From Arachis hypogaea (lineage: Eukaryota > Streptophyta > Magnoliopsida > Fabales > Fabaceae): a stretch of DNA of 64,000 nucleotides. Under the pieces are notes generated by a model. That model made no database searches and was not told the DNA's origin. It worked only from the letters and a program-made list of their open reading frames with translations. This document shows positions 32,966 through 45,086 of this stretch, in pieces. The position numbers and the translations under genes were made by a program. Every line of letters begins with the position of its first letter. The first letter of the stretch is position 1. The stretch covers positions 71,166,528-71,230,527 of the forward strand of contig NC_092044.1 of assembly GCF_003086295.3 (NCBI RefSeq), read 5' to 3'.

Positions 32966-34649
32966 TGGTACACGAAATTGTGATTCACACTTTGCACAAC
33001 TCCGCGCAGCTGACCAGCAAGTGCACTGGGTCGTCCAAGTAATACCTTACGTGAGTAAGGTCGATCCCACGGATATTGTCGGCTTGAAGCAAGCTATGGT
33101 CATCTTGTAAATCTCAGTCAGGTGGATTCAAATGGTTATGAGGTTTTGATGATTAAAAAGAGAAATAAAACATAAAATAGGATAGAGATACTTATGCAAT
33201 TCATTGGTGGGAATTTCAGATAAGCGTATGGAGATGCTTTGTTCTCTCTGAGCCTCTGCTTTCCTATTGTCCTTATCCAATCATGCGTACTCCCTTCCAT
33301 GGCAAGATGTATGTTGGTGGATCACCGTTGTCAATGGCTACCATCCGTCCTCTCAGTGAAAACATGTCCGCTACGGTTTCCCGCATGGCTAATCAGCTGT
33401 CGGTTCTTGATCGTCTTGGAATAAGATCCATTGATCCTTTTGCACACTGTCACTACGCCCAACAGTCATGAGTTTGAAGCTCATCACAGTCATTCCATCC
33501 CAGATCCTACTCGGAATACTACAGACAAGGTTTAGACTTTCCGGATCTTAAGAATACTGCCAATTGATTCTAGCTTATACCACGAAGACTCTGATCTCAC
33601 GAAATAGAAGGCTCTGTTGTCAGGAGAGGAAATCATGTGTCGTGAATCAGGAGGCCAAGAGATACACACTCAAGCTCTTGCAGATAGAACGGAGGTGGTT
33701 GTTAGGCACGTGTTCATAAGAGAGGATGATGATGAGTGTCACGGATCATCACATCCATCAGGTTGAAGTACGAGTGAATATCTTAGAACGAGAATAAGCA
33801 TGAATTGAATAGAGAAACAATAATACTTTGTATTAATTCTTGAGGAATAGCAGAGCTCCACACCTTAATCTATGAGGTGTAAAAACTCCACCGTTGAAAA
33901 TACATAAGTGATGAAGGTCCAGGCATGGCCGAATGGGCAGCCCCCAAAACGTGATCAAGAGATCAAGAGTGATCCTAAGATAGTCTCAAAAATGATCTAA
34001 AGATATAAATACAATAGTAAAAAGTCCTATTTATACTAAACTAGTAAACTAGGTTTACAGAAAATGAGTAACTAAGTGTAGATAGTGCAGAAATCCACTT
34101 CCGGGGCCCACTTGGTGTGTGTTTAGACTGAGCATTGAAGCTTTCACGTGCATAGGCTCTTCTTGGAGTCTAAACGCCAGTTTTGGTGCCAGTTTGGGCG
34201 TTTAACTCCAGCTTTGGTGCCAGTTCTGGCGTTTTACGCCAGAAAAAGGTCTCTGGTGGGAGTTTGGACGCCAGTTTGGGCCATCAAATCTCGGGAAAAG
34301 TATGGACTATTATACATTTCTGGAAAGCCCAAGATGTCTACTTTCCATCGCAATTGAGAGCGCGCCAATTCGGTTTTTGTAGCTCCAGAAAATCCACTTC
34401 GAGTGCAGGGAGGTCAGAATCCAACAGCATCTTCAGTCCTTTCTCAGCCTCTAAATCAGATTTTTGCTCAGGTCCCTCAATTTCAGCCAGAAAATACCTG
34501 AAATCATAGAAAAATACACAAACTCATAGTAAAGTACAAAAATGTGAATTTTGCATAAAAACTAATAAAAATATAATAAAAACTAACTAAAACATACTAA
34601 AAACTATGTAAAAACAATGCCAAAAAGCGTATAAATTATCCGCTCATCA
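32966..34649 (-). repeat. A1 5' LTR
   Basis: 1684 bp, TGGTACACGAAAT to CCGCTCATCA on the plus strand. Minus-strand TATAAATA at 34035-34028. Hairpin units at 34165-34280, including arms 34224-34231 and 34237-34244 (TTCTGGCG and CGCCAGAA). Confidence 0.92.
34028..34035 (-). promoter_or_regulatory. TATA-like box of the A1 5' LTR
   Basis: TATAAATA on the minus strand, about 615 bases from the LTR start. It lies downstream, in the sense of transcription, of the hairpin units at 34280-34165. Confidence 0.6.
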
Positions 34650-36799
34650 CTAATCCGACAAGTTCGGCTGCTAAACCCTGGACTGTCCCCCATTGCACAT
34701 CCCCAAAATTCTATGCATATCTTTTTCTCATATAAAATTTGCTCATTGGGGGTATCATTCCCCGGAATTTATACGTGTCTGGTCACCCTTACAACGTAGG
34801 GTCAACAAAGTATCGAGTCTCAACCTGGAACACGTGGTGGCAAGCTACATTACTTTACCCAGGAAAACTCGTATCTCAGATAATTGAGTGCATAAGCCAA
34901 TAAACATTCATAATCATTTAATCGTTGCATAATCAATCTTTACAGCCATGGCATCATATATACTTTAGTTATCTATATTTTTCATACATAATTCATCATT
35001 CTTAACCTTACTTCACCCCTAAGTTACCACCTCTTCCTTGCTTCATCTCATTACTAGGCATACTATTGAGATCTAGGGGGCTAAAAGAGTAAAAATAGAG
35101 GTTTACAGGTTCGAAATTAAGCTTTAAAATACAAAATTCATGTTTGCTGAAACAGGAGCCATGCTTATGCGTGGGCGTGCGTTTTGCCATGCTCGCATAC
35201 GTGAGATACCCAACCCAGAAAGGTTGGTCGCGTCGCGTGCAGATGGTCGCGTACCCAACCCCTCAAAAATGACTGCTCGTGTATGCAAGCACTCTACCCA
35301 CGTACGCAAGATGCCAATGCCGGAGAGGTTGGTTGCGTCGCGTGCAGAGGTTGCGTACGCAAGCTATGCAGAATGGCAAAAATGCTGAATGCTGTAGAAT
35401 TTTCAGTTTCGCATTCCAAACTTCCAACGCGCATAATATTTTTGTTTTAAAATCTTTTTCATCTGTTCTTTAAATGGTGTAAACTTCACGGACCCAATTT
35501 TCATATGAAATAAGTTTGAAATGATTTGGGAGTCTGTAAGTCGAGTTATGGCTTGCCGAAGTTTGGCCAAAAATCAGTTTTTCACAGAAGCTCATAAACC
35601 TCTATTATTACCAAAAACAAATTCAAAACCAACCTGCCATACACAAAAACTAGCACCACAACACACCACATATAATACCAACATCTCCACATCCAACCAC
35701 AATCAATCATACCTCAATATTACACAACCTTATAGCTAGATTCCTCACTTTAATCAACAAGATCATCAACAATAATCATCTATGCATAATCAATGTTATC
35801 AACTTGTCAATAATTATTCAATCACCATTTATCATTCTACTTCCATCATAATAATGATCACCAACACATGCTCAATCCATGTCATCAATCTTTATAAAAA
35901 ATACTAAGTATTTAACATACTTTATCATTCCAACCTATCCTATTGTCATCTAGCCTAAGTTTCACAAGACATTATATATTAAATACAAGAAACCAAAACC
36001 ATGCCTTGGCCGATTTCCTCGTATAACCCAAGACAACCCATTTTGAAAGAAGCAAGCCCTCAACACCAATTTCAGCAACTAGCACCAATTCCCAAGCTTT
36101 CAATTAAGCTTTCAGCATATCCAATTGCTTTATATCACATATATACATACACCTAACACATTTATCACATATACATATACAAAATTCAATACCCATAAAC
36201 TTAATCAATGAAGTCGCTAAGAGTTGAGAATTCTTACCGTATCCACAGACCAAATGAACCAAGCCCAACAATTCTTGCAAGCTAAATCAAACCTAAAGTA
36301 CCAAAACCAACAAAATCTCAACATATATACTCACAAAGTTTGAAATTCAAGGGGTAGAAAAACTTTAGTTAGAGTGAGGATTACTTATGAAATTGTTCCG
36401 ATAGATTTGTAGAGCTCGACGCGGTGGTCGCGTGGCCACAAATTGTGCGGTGATCGGAGCTCGGAGTAGCAAGATGTGGTGGCTAGAAGTGGAACAAGGG
36501 TTTTGTTCTCTTCCTTCTCCCCTCCCCTTATGTTTTGGAACATGAATGATGAATGGGGGAAATGAAATAAGCTGAACCTCATTAGTTGGTAAGTGTGGTT
36601 CGGGCCTTGGGCCTAATAGGTTCCGATTTGCCCAGTTCGGTCCGTTCGGCCCAATCTTGGGCCAAATTCTTTGAAATTATTGTCAAAATTCTTATTTTAA
36701 TTAGCTTTACCCTATTAAACTATAAAATTCACATTTCTAATCCCTTTTATTAAATTTTAATTTATTGATTAATTATTCGCTAATTTTACGGGGTATATA
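34650..36799 (-). repeat. LTR B1, segment 3
   Basis: After CTAAT the family-B sequence resumes (CCGACAAGTTCGGCTGC) and aligns with 37822-39853 of B2. It contains GCGTACGC-type units at 35165-35360 and ends GGGGTATATA at the CAGAG duplication. ORFs here are short and do not resemble proteins. Confidence 0.82.
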
Positions 36800-36854
36800 C
36801 AGAGCTTTATGCTTAAGTCATAAAATAGAGGTGGTGTGGTATTACGACCTCTAA

Positions 36855-36934
<80 letters not shown>

Positions 36935-39853
36935 ATCGAAAGAATATAATACTCAGGGAGGCTTAGAGGGATAGCTAAAGAGAATTCGTGAAAATTTAAA
37001 AGCGCAACGCTCAGAAATAAAGTTTACTAGCGTACAAAGAAAGCATAGGAACACAAACATAACTATATAGACAAGGAGTGTAGAGAGTCAAGGTACAAAA
37101 TATTCAAGCCTGCCGAGCTTAGCCTGCGAAGCTAAGGCTGGCTGGAGGATATTTACATACATATATATAAAGTCTATAACCCAAACTATGCAAAAGAAGC
37201 CGTAGTTCTCCAAAAACATGTATATGGTGCAAAAGCAATATATATATATATATATATAAAAGGAGAGTTCTATACATATATACATATCTAAACAGAATAA
37301 AACATAATGTCCCAAAAGCCCACTTTGCTGCAGAGAACTCCAGACCCTAGCGAGGTGCCTATCGACTTGCATCTGAAAAACACAAATATCCGCATAGAAT
37401 GAGAATCGGGGATTCTCAGCATGGTAATGGTGCCACATACATAAGATATAAGTTCTCGAAAAAGTCAAAGGCAATCCTAGAATTCTGACACTCAAATTAT
37501 AACACTTAAAGATTTAAACACGAAAGCCATAAGTAGGGTGGTTCTCTAAAGTTCCTGATCCTAACCAAACTCTATCCAAACCCTCCATCATCCATTTTCC
37601 TTCAAATCCTCCTACTCCGATGGAACCACACAGACAAACAAGTAGACCATGGCAAATACAATTAGAATACAAGTAATGCATGTAGCAAGTATAACAATTA
37701 AGCATATTAAATTCACATAGGCACTCCCAATTAATGCACAAGAAAGCAATTCAAACAATATGCATATGATGGATGCCTGTCCTATGGCTGATGAGGCTCA
37801 TCTATCAGTTATCAAGCCAACCCGACAAGTCTGGCTACTGAATCCTGGACTGTCCTTCGATGCGCATCCCCAAGAGTCTACACATAGATTTTTCTCATTC
37901 ATATATAAAATTTGTTCATTGGGGGAACTTTCTCAAAAATTTATAAGTGCCCGGTCACCCTTGTGACATAGGGTCAACAGAGTATCGAGTCTCAACCTGG
38001 AGCACGTGGTGGCATGCTACTGCTCTTTACACAGGAAAATGGGTATCTCAGATAAAAGAAGTGCATAAGCCTCATAGTCATTCATATTCATCCATAAGCA
38101 TTCATTATAGCCATAACATCACATATAAATCATATCTCTGCACTTCTCATACATAATTCATCATGTTTCATGCTTACTTCACCTCCAAGTTACCATCCCT
38201 TCCTAACTTCACCTCACCACTAAGCATACAACTAAGGTTTAGAGGTTAAAAGAGTAAAAATAGAGGTATAGAGTTTCAAAATTGGGTTTTAAAACTGGGG
38301 CCTCGTGTACGCGTCACATGGTTCGTGAACGCAGGGGTGCAGTTTGCCTTGCTCACGTACGCATGCACCTGCTCGCGTACGCGAGCTACCAAACCCGAAA
38401 GGAATGGTCGCGTCGTGTTCAGGTGGTCGCGTACGCGAATGCTGCAGAACAAGCAAAAATGTTAAGTGTTACAGGATTTCAGTTTTATGCGCCAAACTTC
38501 TGACACGCATAACTCTCTCGTTTTAAAACATTTTTCATCTATTCTTCAAACGGTGTAAACTTCACGGATCCAATTTTTATATGAAATAAGTTTGAAAAAG
38601 TTTGGGAGTCTAGAAGCCGAGTTATGGCTTGTAGAAGTTTGGCCAAAAATCAGTTTTTCACAAAAATCTTCCAAACGTCTATCTTACCAAATTCCTTTTA
38701 CAAAATCAAAATCTTACATTTCCAAATGACTCCAACACATCAAATACATCTCCTCATTCCATCTCAACCAACCATACATCATATTAAACAATCCTCATTA
38801 CAAAAGTTTCTCAATTACACAAACAAAAATTATCAATATACCACCACATACATATTCATTTCCATCACCTTATCTATCATTATCAAAGTCATCATTTAGC
38901 ATTCCATTTTCATCACAAGCATCTATCACCAAACCCATACTCAACATATTTGAACAATTATCATCAATGATACTAAATAATTAACATAATCATGCATTCC
39001 AACCTATCCTATGGTCAGCTAGCCTAAGTTTTCACAAAATATTATGTATTATATACGACAAATCAAAACCATACCTTGGCCAATTTCCTTGGATAACCCA
39101 AATACAACTAAATTAGGCAAGGTCCAAGTCTCCACCACCAAAAATTTAGCACCCAAAGCTCTCACTCATGCTTCCAATCTTTTCAATTGTGTTCCAAATC
39201 CACTTATAAACTACCTAACACATATTATCACATCCATATACACAAACTAAATACTCAATCACAATTAGCTAAGGGATTCACTGGAGTTTGAGGATCCTCA
39301 CCATGTATGTGTCTCAATCAAACAAAAGCCCGCTAATTTCTCAAGTCAATTTGACCCTAAAATATCAAATTAACCAAAAATCTCAACACCCAAAACATAT
39401 AATTTTCGAATTGGAGAAGAGGAAATTAAAACTGGGAATGTAGCTTCCTTACTAAATTAAGTATTGGACTTTGTAGAGCTCGACAATGTGGTCACGTAGC
39501 CGCTGCGGCGATCAGAGCTCAGAGTGAAAAGTGTTGAATCAAAGATTTGAGTGAGGGTTTGTAATGGAAAAGTGTTCTTCTCCCTCTTGATGAATATTCA
39601 TCGTGTTTGCATGTGAAAAGGGGAAGAGAATGAGCAGAGCTTATTAAGTTGAGTGAGTTGGTTAGGCCCACAAGCTCGGTTTGACTGGTTCGGCCCGTTC
39701 GGCCCAATCTTGGGCCAATTTTTTTTTAAATTAGTGTCAAAATTCTTATTTTAATTAGCTCTATCTCATTAAACTATAAAATTCATATTTCTAATTTCTT
39801 TTATTAAAAATTAATTTATTGACTAATTATTCATAAATTTTATGGGGTTTACA
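36800..39853 (-). repeat. LTR B2, main part
   Basis: Begins with the CAGAG target duplication, then CTTTATGCTTAAGTCAT, and runs to GGGGTTTACA. It has an (AT)n(GT)n microsatellite at 36858-36930, a (TA)n at 37240-37258, and CpG-rich GCGTACGC units at 38300-38430. No protein-coding gene. Confidence 0.82.
36858..36930. repeat. (AT)n(GT)n compound microsatellite
   Basis: About 20 AT units followed by about 16 GT units. The second copy after the gap is two bases longer. Confidence 0.95.
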
Positions 39854-39919
39854 GTATGTATTGAAGCATAAGCAGTCCATCCCTCAGGCTCACAAGGACG
39901 AACTGCTCTGATACTATAA
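39854..39919 (-). promoter_or_regulatory. family-B element B3: leader and iMet-type primer-binding site
   Basis: Minus-strand TAGTATCAGAGC (39916-39905) matches the initiator tRNA-Met primer site TGGTATCAGAGC except for one base, and directly follows an LTR terminus at 39920. About 50 bases of leader remain before LTR B2. The different primer separates family B from the tRNA-Asp families A, C and D. Confidence 0.75.
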
Positions 39920-40002
39920 AGTAACACCCTAATATTCAAATCCTTATGCTCAAGTCATAAGTTAATGATAGCAAGGTAGTATGACTTTCAAGGTGGATTA
40001 TA

Positions 40003-40054
<52 letters not shown>

Positions 40055-40626
40055 ATATAATTGAAAGGAGTTATTTAACGAGAAGCCTAAAAAGGAGTAA
40101 AATAAAATCGCGATCGGGAACACTCTCGTATCGAAGAAAAGGAGATAAACATATTCGGATAGCGAATCAAGATAAGGTATAACAATAACAATAGAATAAA
40201 GACAAGGTACATATATGTATATAGACATGAGTATAATAGCCACTAGTCGCGACATGTGAAATTTAGGACGACTAGGGTACAATAATAAAATCAGTTGGTA
40301 ATAGTAATTTTTCTGTCTCTCCCAAAAAATACATCAAAGCCTCTATAGACAAGTTTTCAAAAAGAAATAAATACATAAAAAAGGTTTTCAAAATAAGTTC
40401 AGAGAGATTCTAAACAAAAGTAAAACAGAGTCCAATGATCTTCGCCATCTTTCAGATAAACCACAACTTACTGCAGAGCACCTGGACCTACATTTGAAAA
40501 ACAGAGATATATACGGAATGAGAAACCCCGACCCATAGGTTCTCAATACGGTAAAACTGCCAAATAAATACAATGCACTATAATAAGATCTCACTAAGCA
40601 TCCTAATCTTCCTTTCATCAATTGTC
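39920..40626 (-). repeat. LTR of B3, interrupted by element C
   Basis: A diverged family-B LTR: it shares the CTGCAGAGCACC / CATTTGAAAAACA / GGAATGAGAA order with 37325-37410 of B2. An (AT)n run lies at 40017-40052. It stops at ATTGTC, where LTR C begins. Confidence 0.72.
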
Positions 40627-41006
40627 TGATGACAAGTCATCTTATGCTAGCTTTTCAAGCATTTTTCACTTGTTTCATTAGGTTTTATGCACTTTCTTGC
40701 ATTGTAAGTAAGTAATTTGGAGTGGATTTTCATGGTCTTGTTAAATCAATCAACCATCCTTTATTTGACATTAAATCATGAGGTTTAAGCTAGAATTAGT
40801 TGGTTTTTGAATGATTTATGAACCTTGTAAATTTGGTGATGCTTTGATTGGTTGTTTTGATTACTTGTAGGTGAAGAAATGGTTGAAAAAGGAATTCTTG
40901 GCACGCTTTTGAAGTTAAAGCATGCTTTGGACCTTAGGCCACGCTTTGGAAAGCGTGACCTAAGGAAACAAAAGCCTGGTGCATCAACCAAGGAGGCAAA
41001 GGGCAG

Positions 41007-41543
41007 AGCGCTCAGTGAACTTACTTAACTGAGCGCTAGCCCAGCATCAAACCAAACAAGGCCAAGGAAGCACCAAGGCACAGCGCTAAGTTGGAACACA
41101 TAACTGAGCACCCAAGAGAATCGAAGAAAGCACTAGCGCTCAGTTAACTATCCTACCTTTTTCGTGCCTCCCCAAGAAAAAAAAAGGCACGCTACACCAA
41201 AATGGGGGAGCCAAGTTTTGAACCAAGCACTTGGAGGACATGGAAGAAGCACTACAAGCAAGGGAATTGACCAAAATGAAATGGCCAAGGTTTGAACCTT
41301 GGACCTTATGCAAACAAAAGGAACGCTAGTGCAAGGAAATTGGCACCTAATTGCATCAGCCAGGGCTCGAATTGGGATCTTGTCTTTAAGGCATGAGGCA
41401 CTACATTAGTCTTCCTCACTGAGCACTAGTGTTTCACAAAGACTTGGGCCAAGGAAATTGGCGCTGAATCACGGTCACCAAGCGTCGAAGGGGGAGTCCC
41501 ATGCAACAAAGGGGCGCTCAGTGAGGTTTGTTAACTGAGCGCC
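41007..41543. repeat. GCGCTCAGT...ACTGAGCGC hairpins in the U3 of LTR C
   Basis: Perfect 10-bp stems: arms 41007-41016 (AGCGCTCAGT) with 41028-41037, and 41513-41522 (GGCGCTCAGT) with 41534-41543, both with 11-base loops. Half or degenerate units lie at about 41064, 41136 and 41445. Another pair (CAGTTAC/GTAACTG) is near 41590-41610 and a weaker one near 41670-41695. Confidence 0.9.
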
Positions 41544-41806
41544 AATGCTAGGGAGTCTGCACACAACAAACAAGCCTGGGATAAGCATGTATAGAGCTCA
41601 GTTACCTTAAGTAACTGAACGCTCCCCTGGAGCCATACACAAAACAAATCTGGCCAAGACTTTGAGTGCTCAATTGGTTCAATTAACCGAGCGGTTCCCT
41701 AGAGGTGCACCATGGGTTCAATTTTAATTCAATTGCCACTTTGGATCCAATTCTTTACCAAATTGAGAAGCCCACTCCAAATTCTGAAGATCAAAAATAG
41801 AAAATG

Positions 41807-41814
41807 TATAAATA
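41807..41814 (+). promoter_or_regulatory. TATA-like box of LTR C
   Basis: TATAAATA about 110 bases after the last hairpin unit. Confidence 0.6.
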
Positions 41815-42818
41815 AGACTTAGTTTGAGTTAGAGAGAACCTGGATTTTTGACTTTTGAACCTTCTTTTATTCTTAGTTTTATTTGGAGCTCACTTTTACA
41901 TTTTAGCTTTGAATTGGGATTGAGAGCTGAGTTCTCTCCTCCTTGTTCTTACTTTTGCATTTCTTACTTTCTGTTTATGAATTTCGGATTGAGATTGAAG
42001 GAATTCTGTTTCAATCATGGATCTACAATTCATCTTTGTTTTCTTCTGCATAATTCTAAGATTTGGGAATTGGATTTAGCTTTCTATTTTCAATTTTATT
42101 TCTTTTGCTACTTTTGCTTTTTGTTTTGGAATTTGAATTGAGATTGAAGAGCTTCATTGATTCAAATTTTGAGAATCATCTTTACCTCTCTTCTCAATTG
42201 TTCCAAGAATTAAATCTGAGTTTCCTTGACTATTTTCATTTTCTTTTCTTCTACAAATTGTTCTCTATTGAATCAAGGAAGAAATTGAGATCTAGACTTG
42301 TTTTCTAGTCTCATTGAGCCTCTGAGATCTTGAATTTCTTTTCTAGCTCTTGCAATTGAGTTGAATTTACTTTCTGTTTTGTTCTTCACTGCAATTTTCC
42401 AATTCTGTTTAGATCTACTGCACTTAATTCATCTTCTTTACTTTTTGTTGTTAAATTCTGAATCCCAGCATCCCACACCCCTTTATTATTCAAACAATTT
42501 ACATTTCTTGCACTCTAAGCTTCAGCCATTTACATTACTTGCAATTTAAGATTCAGCTATTTTACTTCTTCTGCTCTTTAGTTTACTGTCAATTCTCCCT
42601 CTCCTTTTTAGTTTCATGCAATTTAGCTTCTGTTGGTTATAATTTACTCAAATCATCAACTGTTAGCTTAACTAAACTGACCACCTAACTAAAATTGCTT
42701 AATCTTTCAATCTCTATTGGATTGACCTCACTCATGTGAGTAATTACTACTTGATGCGACCCGGTACACTTACCGGTGAGTTTTGGTGCTGGAATCCGAT
42801 TCCAACCCATCAAGTTTT

Positions 42819-42836
42819 TGGTGCCGTTTCCTGGGA
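42819..42836 (+). promoter_or_regulatory. primer-binding site of C, tRNA-Asp-like
   Basis: TGGTGCCGTTTCCTGGGA, four mismatches from the D1 PBS, six bases after the LTR end. Confidence 0.72.
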
Positions 42837-43024
42837 TTGACTAGATTGACAATGATTAAGGAAGGTGATGGTATAGATTAAGCACTTTTTCTTTGTTTCT
42901 CTTTACTTTTAACTAACATACTAACTGTTTGAATTTTTGTTTAAACTAACCATCACCTCACTCTAGCAGTAGAGTGCAGTGTTCCTAGTTTTTCTACTCT
43001 TGTGTTTCTTGTTGTTTTGGTTGT

Positions 43025-43665
43025 ATGACAGAGGCAAGGAGGGAGACCCCTACCCTCTGTGAGACTGACGAAAGAACTCTCAGGAGACTAAGAAGAGAAG
43101 CAAGAGGAAAAAGTGTTGTTGGAGAGGAAGGAGCATCTGAGGAAGAATACCAGGAAATGGAAGGTAACCATTCCAATTCTAACCCACCAGAAGGGATAGC
43201 TAACAACAATCCACCTCAGAGAAGAGTTTTGGCTTCCTACACCTTTGTGAATCCAAGGCATTATGGGAGTAGCATCCTTACCCCAAATGTCAATGCAAAC
43301 AACTTTGAATTAAAGCCACAACTCATCACCTTGGTACAAAACAATTGCTCTTATGGAAGAGGCCTACTTGAAGATCCAAACCAACACTTATCCACTTTTC
43401 TGAGGATTTGTGACACTGTCAAAACCAATGGAGTGCATCTTGACATTTACAAGCTATTGTTATTTCCATTTTCCCTCATAGACAAAGCTACTCAATGGTT
43501 GGAGTCATTTCCAAAAGATAGCATCAACAATTGGGAAGATCTAGTGAACAAGTTCTTAGCCAAGTTCTATCCTCCCCAAAGGATCATTAGACTCAAAACG
43601 AAGGTCCAAACATTCACTCAGATGGATGGAGACTCATTCTATGAGGCTTGGGAGAGATACAAGAC
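43025..43665 (+). pseudogene. Gag of C, N-terminal part (first copy)
   Basis: The ATG at 43025 opens a charged N-terminus (MTEARRETPTLCETDERTLR). The Athila Gag core follows: ANNFELKPQLITLVQNNCSY, ICDTVKTNGVHLDIYKLLLF, TQWLESFPKDSINNWEDLVN, FLAKFYPPQRI, and DGDSFYEAWERYKT. At AAGAC (43661-43665) the gene is split by a solo LTR; the codons beyond that point belong to the LTR. The second half resumes at 45092. Before the insertion there is no stop, so the gene was probably intact over this part. Confidence 0.9.
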
Positions 43666-45086
43666 TGATAAACCATTATTTTATGATTCATATTGTGTTT
43701 AATTGAGTGGATTTTATCAAGTCTTTACCCATTTATTCATATGATTACCATGTATTTGCAATTCCTTCCCAAATTGTTCTATGATTGAAAACTTGCTTCC
43801 TAGAGTCTTTAATTTGTGTATTTTAATCATCTCTTATTACCATTCGATGCCTTGATATGTGTGTTAAGTGTTTCATACTTCATAGGGCAGGAATGGCTTA
43901 AAGAATATAGAGGAAGCTTGCAAAAAGGGAAGGAGCGCAAGAAATAAAGGAGACAACCAACGGATAGCGACGCGCACGCATAGCTGACGCGTGCACACAA
44001 ATCAGACAAAATCACAGCGACGCGTATGCGTGCTTGATGCGTACGCGTCGATTGGAGTTCGCGCAAATGACACGAGCGCGTGCCTGACGCGCAAGCGTGG
44101 CAAGGAAAACGCTGAATGACGCGTATGCGTGACTGACGCGTACGCATGACCTGTGCAATCTGCAGAAATTTTAGAATACGCTGGAGACAGTTTCGGGCCA
44201 CGTTTTGACCCAAATTTTGGCCCAGAAACACAGATTAAAGTCAGGGAACATGCAGAGACTCATGATATGAGATCATAATTTAGATGTAGTTTTTAGAGAG
44301 AGAGGTTCTCTCCTCTCTGTTAGGAATTAGGATTAGAATTTAGGATTTCTGTTATGTTCAGACTACTTTTCTTCATTACAGGTTCAATGTTCCTTTTATT
44401 TATTTTTCCAATTTAATTTATGAACTTTTTCATGTTAGATTTGAATATTTTATTTAATATAATTTGAGGTATTTTCATATCAATGATTTATTTCTTTTAT
44501 TTATGATATAGATAATTTAGAATTTTCCCTTTTGGCTTTGGTTAAGTAATTGGTGACGCTTGAGTTATCAAACTCGAGGTGTTGACTGAAAATTGGAATT
44601 CTTTGCTGATTAATTTGGATTCCACTAACTCTAGTCTTTCCAAGGGAAAGAATAGGACTTGAGGATTCATATTGATTTATCCACCTGACTTACCTTCGTA
44701 GTTAGAGTGGGAGCAAAAAATCCAATTCTCATCACAATTAATAAGAATAACTAGGATAGGACTTCCAGTTCTCATACCTTGCCAAGAGCATTTCTAGTTC
44801 TTATGTTTATTCCTTTTGCCATTTACTATTCTTGCTTTTTATCTTATACATTAAGAAAACCCCAAAAACATATCTTTTTCGATAACCAATAATAAATCAT
44901 ACCTCCCTGCAATTCCTTGAGAAGACGACCCGAGGTTTAAATACTTTGGTTATCAATTTCAAAGGGATTTGTTACTTGTGACAACCAAAACTTTTGTAAG
45001 AAAGGAATTCTTGTCAGTCTAGAAGCTATACTTACAACGGGAATTTATTTGTGAAATTCTAGATCGCGCGAGAGTTTCGTTCTTCA
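43666..45086 (+). mobile_element. solo D-type LTR inside gag of C, perfect 5-bp TSD
   Basis: 1421 bp, TGATAAACCATT to GTTTCGTTCTTCA, flanked by AAGAC at 43661-43665 and 45087-45091. It has the family-D layout (CpG-rich hairpin array at 43967-44150, then TCTCTCCTCTCTG) but is a distinct subfamily. No internal region, so solo. Confidence 0.95.

Larger units (their letters stand above)
20933..34649 (-). mobile_element. family-A Athila-type element A1, 13.7 kb including nested DNA
   Basis: Two LTRs of the same subtype bound it: 32966-34649 (5') and 20933-22613 (3'). Between them are a PBS, leader, gag and protease (32959-28952) and a short PPT-side remnant (22614-22720). The middle is filled by a second Athila fragment, E1b (22721-28951). 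The flanks are CCAAC (20928-20932) and CTAAT (34650-34654), a 5-bp TSD differing by two C-to-T changes. Removing the element rejoins LTR B1 in the order seen in B2. It has no RT, RNase H or integrase of its own. Confidence 0.82.
18239..36799 (-). mobile_element. solo LTR B1 inserted in B2, itself split twice
   Basis: B1 is made of 18239-18556, 20285-20932 and 34650-36799, about 3.1 kb in all. It begins TGTAACACCC and ends GGGGTATATA. It is flanked by CAGAG at 18234-18238 and at 36800-36804, now 18.5 kb apart. There is no internal region, so it is a solo LTR formed by LTR-LTR recombination. Confidence 0.78.
18217..39853 (-). mobile_element. family-B LTR B2, split by nested insertions
   Basis: B2 consists of 18217-18238 (TGTATCACAC... 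to CAGAG) and 36800-39853. The first 22 bases match the expected start of a family-B LTR, and the second part carries on at exactly the next base after a CAGAG duplication. Together they make about 3.07 kb ending TTTACA. Everything in between (18239-36799) is later insertion. Confidence 0.75.
40627..42812 (+). repeat. C 5' LTR
   Basis: 2186 bp from TGATGACAAG to CCAACCCATCA. It has a hairpin array at 41005-41700, a TATA-like box at 41807-41814, and a T/C-rich R/U5 part whose short hydrophobic ORFs are not genes. Confidence 0.92.

Noticed and set aside
36385..36582. Several 60-135 codon ORFs in the B LTRs (for example 37088-37495 minus)
   Set aside because: LTR sequence. Some change length with a one-base homopolymer difference between the two copies, and none resembles a known protein.
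41848..42549. Hydrophobic ORFs that look like membrane proteins (also 59408-60109)
   Set aside because: They lie in the T-rich R/U5 part of LTR C and have no supporting features.
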